Shown here: piece after piece, positions 50,644 to 53,559 of the stretch
How positions within the stretch are numbered: position 1 is the first letter of the stretch
How the letters are laid out: every line of letters starts with the position of its first letter
Source of the DNA: a bacterium
GTDB taxonomy: Bacteria; Chloroflexota; Dormibacteria; Aeolococcales; Aeolococcaceae
Direction: 5' to 3'
DNA: 53,559 nucleotides
Assembly: GCA_021803465.1 (NCBI GenBank)
Contig: JAJZLL010000024.1
Span: forward strand, 1 to 53,559
Position numbers and translations under genes: made by a program
The notes under the pieces: generated by a model
Told to the model about the DNA's origin: nothing
Database searches by the model: none
Seen by the model: the letters and a program-made list of their open reading frames with translations, nothing else

Positions 50644-51135
50644 GTGGCAGCTTCAGCACGGATTGTAGGCAATGCGTTCACAGTGGAAGGCACACTCGAG
50701 AGCATCGGCGTGCGCCGCATCTCCGACTATCTCAATGATGTGACGGGCACCCTCCGAGTCACTGATGGAACAGTCGCAGTGGGTGCGCAGCCCACTGCAC
50801 ACGTGCAGGAGACGTATGTGAACGTCTCTGAAATCCTGTATGTCGTGCCCATATCTGAGGAGTTCACTGGTGAGGGACAGACTGGCATGTATGTCCAGAA
50901 GAATCAGCATCGTGTAGTTGCTGCGGGAACAAACTGGTCAGTGCGTGGCTCCATCTGGCTGCCACCAGATGCTGTGCTGGGAAACTTCCTTGGTACGATC
51001 CGGAAGCATTTCATACCGATGAGTGCTGCGAAAGTGCAGATTGGACAGAAGCCTGAAAAGGATGAGCAGGTACTGCTGCTATCCACAACAGCATTTGCTG
51101 TCCTTTTTCCAGTGGAGACTCTCCAAGGTCACTGA
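50644..51135 (+). CDS. Hypothetical beta-rich protein resembling DUF6812
   Basis: 163 residues. No signal peptide or membrane helix is present. The segment VRGSIWLPPDAVLGNFLGTI followed by FIPMSAAKVQI and LLLSTTAFAVLFPVE resembles the small DUF6812 module (strand, LP-x-x-RL-x-DFLN, FLP-x-TDA, strand), here as the second half after an N-terminal part of similar type (FTVEGTLESIGVRRISDYLN). The protein may therefore be a tandem duplication. The GTG at 50644 has AGGGAG 7 nt upstream, which decides against an in-frame GTG or ATG at 50554. Function is unknown. Confidence 0.75.
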   Translation: MAASARIVGNAFTVEGTLESIGVRRISDYLNDVTGTLRVTDGTVAVGAQPTAHVQETYVNVSEILYVVPISEEFTGEGQTGMYVQKNQHRVVAAGTNWSVRGSIWLPPDAVLGNFLGTIRKHFIPMSAAKVQIGQKPEKDEQVLLLSTTAFAVLFPVETLQGH

Positions 51136-51148
51136 ACGTGCAGCTCCA

Positions 51149-51523
51149 TCAGCATCCAAGAATGTCCCGAGCAGTCTTCTCCTGCGAGTACTCCTGACGG
51201 GTTGTGGGCTGGGACTGTTGGCTGCGTTCCTCACGGCGCTTCATCCGGACCTGGTGCGCAGCAGCACGACGGAGCAAATGGAGGTCACGGTCCCGCGGAA
51301 ACCAGACGCTCACGTGACTCAGACCTTTCTGGATTTCGACATGGGTGCCAACTGCTGCCCGCGCAATGTTCACGTACCGTCCGTCAGCGATGCGAGTCCT
51401 CAACGAGGAAAGCTCCCCCATGGTGCCTAGATCCCACTGCTGGCTCCCGTCGCGGGTACGTGGCAGGAGCGCGACAGCAAGGCGACGCACTTCCGCACGC
51501 TGCGCTTTCGTGATTCCTGGCAT
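51149..51523 (-). CDS. Hypothetical small basic protein
   Basis: 124 residues, strongly basic and largely helical (KAQRAEVRRLAVALLPRTRD, then HLLRRAAAHQVRMKRREE), ending in a Q/E-rich tail. The short middle segment RTRIADGRYVNIARAAVG has the look of a small DNA- or RNA-binding fold, but no family is recognised. GAGGG lies 6 nt before the ATG at 51523. The opposite strand has an open frame over the same region with poorer composition, so the reality of this gene is likely but not certain. Confidence 0.55.
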   Translation of the reverse strand: MPGITKAQRAEVRRLAVALLPRTRDGSQQWDLGTMGELSSLRTRIADGRYVNIARAAVGTHVEIQKGLSHVSVWFPRDRDLHLLRRAAAHQVRMKRREERSQQSQPTTRQEYSQEKTARDILGC

Positions 51524-51626
51524 GCATATCCCTCTCTTCAAAGTCGGTCAATCCTGTTGCATTTCAGCATACAGTGGCTGTCGGGACACTGCATGGACAT
51601 CGTCGGAGGCGATAGGGAGCGGGGTC

Positions 51627-52655
51627 TCAGGAAACGGCACTGCGAACATTCCTCTGAAGAATACGTCGCTGAAAGAGGAAGAGACTGCCAAGCGTGAGGA
51701 GGGCAATGACGACAAGACATATGCCTTCAATGACTGTTGAATGGAAGAGCTGCACACAGCCGTCAAAGACAACGACTGCAGTGGCGATGATGCTGCCAAA
51801 ACCCAGGCCGTAGCGATGCGCTCTGCCGCTCCAGACGAGAGCTGCGATGGCAAGGATGCCGAAGATGACGATCATGGGATGGAAACTCGGTCCAATCTCG
51901 ATGAGGGACACGACTGTTGCTGGAATAATGGCAGCAAGTTCAAGCAGTGAACGCACATAGCCGGGGCCTTCGATGGCAAACTCGGCAACTGCCAGAAGGA
52001 GTGCAGCATACAGGATCCACAGCACTCCGAACCCCCAGGAGTTCGCTCCCCAGTCAGCTTTGGCAATGAGTGTGCTTGTGACAACGACTGCACTCCCCAC
52101 AAACACGGATGCCATCCATCCGTTTGCGAACCACCGTATGCTCGCTCCAGCGAGCACCAATGAAATGCTGTATGCAACGATCGCACGGGTGAGTGTGTCG
52201 CCTCCCAGACCTGACCAGAGCAAGTACAGGAAGATCGAGATCGCAGCAAACATGTATGACGCTGCAAGGCTTGCAGCAACACCCCGATGGGCAGCAGCAT
52301 CAGGGAACCGGTTGAGCATGAAGGCTGCAACTGCAGCTGCGGCAGCAAAGACGAAGAAGGTGAGCGCATTCGTTCCCTGGATGGTGGGCGCTGGCAGATT
52401 CACTGCTGTGAATGTGCCTATTGCGCCATTGACAATGAACTCCACTCCAAAGATTCCGATCGCCACAGCAGCATAGATTCCCACCTCGAGCAGTGATATG
52501 CGTTGATGGCCGATGTGAGTAGCTCGCTTCTTGTCCTCGTACGCGCTGATGGTGGCCTGTTCCTCTATGGTGATGAGGCCTGCTGCCTGCCATTCCTGGA
52601 GACGCTGCTGAACGGAAGGTTCCGACTCGTGATGCGTGGAGGGGGGCGGTGTCAT
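51627..52655 (-). CDS. DUF2157-like membrane protein
   Basis: 342 residues. The N-terminal soluble part (VQQRLQEWQAAGLITIEEQA followed by ISAYE) matches the start of DUF2157 proteins, where a short helical module precedes the membrane domain. About nine membrane helices follow between residues 55 and 330. The tail is basic (FQRRILQRNVR). The role of the family is unknown. It starts 9 nt after a TATAGT hexamer, with AAAGG in between, so the start may be leaderless or have a very short leader. Confidence 0.82.
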   Translation of the reverse strand: MTPPPSTHHESEPSVQQRLQEWQAAGLITIEEQATISAYEDKKRATHIGHQRISLLEVGIYAAVAIGIFGVEFIVNGAIGTFTAVNLPAPTIQGTNALTFFVFAAAAAVAAFMLNRFPDAAAHRGVAASLAASYMFAAISIFLYLLWSGLGGDTLTRAIVAYSISLVLAGASIRWFANGWMASVFVGSAVVVTSTLIAKADWGANSWGFGVLWILYAALLLAVAEFAIEGPGYVRSLLELAAIIPATVVSLIEIGPSFHPMIVIFGILAIAALVWSGRAHRYGLGFGSIIATAVVVFDGCVQLFHSTVIEGICLVVIALLTLGSLFLFQRRILQRNVRSAVS

Positions 52656-52664
52656 AATACCTTT

Positions 52665-52670
52665 ACTATA
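52665..52670 (-). promoter_or_regulatory. -10 box upstream of the DUF2157-like gene
   Basis: TATAGT on the minus strand, 9 nt before the ATG at 52655, giving a predicted leader of about 2 nt. Confidence 0.4.
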
Positions 52671-52889
52671 GGACTACATGATATGTGTCTCAAGCCTGAC
52701 TCCAGAGGGACAAGAGGGCACATGCTGCACAGGAAGGACGACCAGCAGTACGGCTGCAGTGGTGATCCATGTCAGGAACTGCACATGATGGTTCGTGCAG
52801 CAAGCCACCTGCCCTCGCGATGGGTGAAGATGGTGAGGGGCTGCGGAAGGCAGCAGGAACGGAGTGTTTCCATTTTGGGGAGGATGGTC
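52671..52889. other. Intergenic gap between the DUF2157-like and DUF1801-like genes
   Basis: 219 nt. The plus frame is open but its codons lack family similarity, and the minus frame holds only a doubtful 40-codon peptide with one hydrophobic stretch. I assign nothing here. Confidence 0.35.
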
Positions 52890-53270
52890 ATGGTCAGGGA
52901 AATGCCCAGCGGGTTTGCAGCCGTACTCAATGAGCCTGGTGGCTGGAAATCGGCTGTGCTGCATGAGATACGGAGGATCGTGCTGCAGGCAGCTCCGGAC
53001 GCTGTTGAGGAAGTGAAGTGGAGGAAGCCGAGCAGGCCGCTTGGTGTGGCAGTGTGGGTGCAGGGAGGCAATGTCTGCATTGCGGAGACACTCAAGGAAG
53101 CAGTACGAATCACGGTTCCCAAAGGGGCATCACTTCCTGATCCTGCGGGTTTGTTCAATGCGCGCCTGACGGGGAATTCCGTACGTGCCATCGATGTCCA
53201 TGAGGATGAGGTGCTGGATGCGGATGCATTTGGTGCGCTCGTGCAGGAGGCTGTGCGTGCGAATGCCTGA
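52890..53270 (+). CDS. DUF1801 (YdhG-like) protein
   Basis: 126 residues. The pattern LHEIRRIVLQAAPDAVEEVK followed by WRKPSRPLGVAVWVQGGNVC, then VPKGASLPDPAGLFNARLTG and DADAFGALVQEAVRAN, is that of DUF1801 proteins, small alpha/beta proteins of unknown function with a conserved V-K-W and a G-A-x-L-x-D-P segment. GGGGAGG lies 6 nt before the ATG at 52890. Longer in-frame starts exist but add sequence unlike the family. An inverted repeat covers the stop codon. Confidence 0.85.
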   Translation: MVREMPSGFAAVLNEPGGWKSAVLHEIRRIVLQAAPDAVEEVKWRKPSRPLGVAVWVQGGNVCIAETLKEAVRITVPKGASLPDPAGLFNARLTGNSVRAIDVHEDEVLDADAFGALVQEAVRANA

Positions 53271-53294
53271 CGCAGATGAACGCATCAGGCATTC
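53261..53294 (+). terminator. Inverted repeat over the stop codon of the DUF1801 gene
   Basis: GAATGCCTGA (53261-53270, containing the TGA stop) pairs perfectly with TCAGGCATTC (53285-53294). Only scattered T follow, so it is a weak intrinsic terminator. Confidence 0.5.
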
Positions 53295-53300
53295 ATTCCG

Positions 53301-53334
53301 TTTCCCTGTGTGGTGGGACTGGCGTGCAGGGAAA
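53301..53334 (-). terminator. Inverted repeat next to the tRNA-Arg fragment
   Basis: TTTCCCTG (53301-53308) pairs with CAGGGAAA (53327-53334), 8 perfect pairs. It lies 2 nt beyond the 3' end of the tRNA-Arg fragment and may be the original terminator of that tRNA gene. Confidence 0.4.
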
Positions 53335-53336
53335 TG

Positions 53337-53378
53337 TACCCCCGGTAGGAATTGAACCTACGCACAAGGTTTAGGAAA
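53337..53378 (-). pseudogene. 3' half of tRNA-Arg(CCU), probable att site
   Basis: On the minus strand it reads TTTCCTAAACC (anticodon loop with CCT), then T-arm GTAGG-TTCAATT-CCTAC, then CGGGGGT and discriminator A. This is the 3' half of a tRNA-Arg(CCU). The sequence before it (CTTAT) cannot pair with the 3' anticodon stem, and no D-arm or 5' acceptor strand follows in the next 180 nt, so the gene is cut at the anticodon loop. Tyrosine integrases commonly recombine inside tRNA genes and leave such a 3' copy at the far end of the element. By orientation the element lies to the right of 53378, and the reconstituted tRNA should be at its other end. Confidence 0.75.
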
Positions 53379-53477
53379 TAAGCAACGTACGGCTGAGATC
53401 GAATCGTGAAATCCCAGTAATAGCAGCGTATATTTTGGGTTGTTGATAAAAAGTCGGACCGCACTGAAAATCTATGC

Positions 53478-53559
53478 TCATTGGTCACTCGCGCTGTTCT
53501 GGGACGCTTCGGACAGGGCTGCTCGTCCGGGTGTCTCCTTCAGGGCTTGCGAGCTGACG
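53478..53559 (-). CDS. C-terminal end of an unknown protein, cut by the right window edge
   Basis: An open frame enters from the right edge and ends at TGA (53480-53478), reading VSSQALKETPGRAALSEASQ and ending NSASDQ. Another minus frame is also open at the edge, so the choice is uncertain. If the att interpretation is right, this is the first gene of the integrated element. A recombinase is possible but cannot be seen in 27 codons. Confidence 0.3.
   Translation of the reverse strand, partial: VSSQALKETPGRAALSEASQNSASDQ

Noticed and set aside
51023-51430. Plus-strand frame of 135 codons after the DUF6812-like gene
   Set aside because: It overlaps that gene, reads as a shadow with irregular composition and lacks a start signal. 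The minus-strand frame has a good Shine-Dalgarno sequence.
52503-52889. Upstream extension of the DUF1801 gene to 52503
   Set aside because: It overlaps the divergent DUF2157-like gene and lacks similarity, while GGGGAGG marks the start at 52890.
53337-53400. Group I intron in tRNA-Arg(CCU) as the cause of the broken tRNA
   Set aside because: Such introns in tRNA-Arg(CCU) insert just after the anticodon and end in G. Here the anticodon itself is kept on the 3' side and the base before AAACC is T, which fits an att core better.

Overview
The window looks like chromosomal DNA of a free-living, moderately G+C-rich bacterium. Sdh type, coupled ATGA gene overlaps, Cys-pair repeat surface proteins, a KimA-type potassium transporter and many leaderless starts fit Actinomycetota or a neighbouring Terrabacteria phylum (Dormibacterota, Chloroflexota or Deinococcota are possible). 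This placement is inference. No housekeeping rRNA is present to decide it.

Layout, left to right. 1-5635: secreted repeat proteins, two Cys-pair proteins on the minus strand and one Kelch-like protein on the plus strand. 5819-5973: tRNA-Arg(UCU) and tRNA-His. 6030-12200: a glycerophosphodiesterase, succinate dehydrogenase sdhCAB, malate dehydrogenase and endonuclease III. 12214-20232: an arrestin-like protein, KimA, a coiled-coil protein, a CBS protein overlapping a CBS-GltD-ferredoxin fusion, tadA, tRNA-Ser(CGA) and a VOC protein. 20306-26867: tRNA-Ser(GGA), M20 peptidase, enolase, Der, GpsA, tRNA-Pro(GGG) and a zinc-ribbon protein. 26939-30009: a TadE-TadG-TadE pilin-like trio. 30056-38871: amino-acid dehydratase, ketopantoate reductase family, small conserved proteins, a methyltransferase, an RRM RNA-binding protein with a structured leader, a SLOG protein, a J-domain protein, hydrolases and a HAD phosphatase. 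38878-45370: FtsH, divergent from a pyruvate:ferredoxin oxidoreductase operon (porG-porA-porB) ending in a GltD-PorD fusion. 45367-53270: a phosphoesterase, an M3 peptidase and several conserved hypotheticals. 53337-53378: the 3' half of a tRNA-Arg(CCU) gene, apparently the chromosomal end of an integrated element that lies beyond the right edge.

Metabolically the genes cover lower glycolysis (enolase), TCA-cycle steps (Sdh, Mdh), glycerol-phosphate metabolism (GpsA, glycerophosphodiesterase) and ferredoxin-linked pyruvate metabolism. The two GltD-type flavoproteins fused to 2x[4Fe-4S] domains suggest direct exchange of electrons between ferredoxin-level chemistry and NAD(P)H.

The most striking regulatory pattern is that about a dozen genes that head transcription units carry a TAnnnT-like -10 hexamer only 6-9 nt before the start codon and have no Shine-Dalgarno sequence. 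Genes inside operons usually do have one. This points to widespread leaderless transcription. Several starts below were chosen on that basis.
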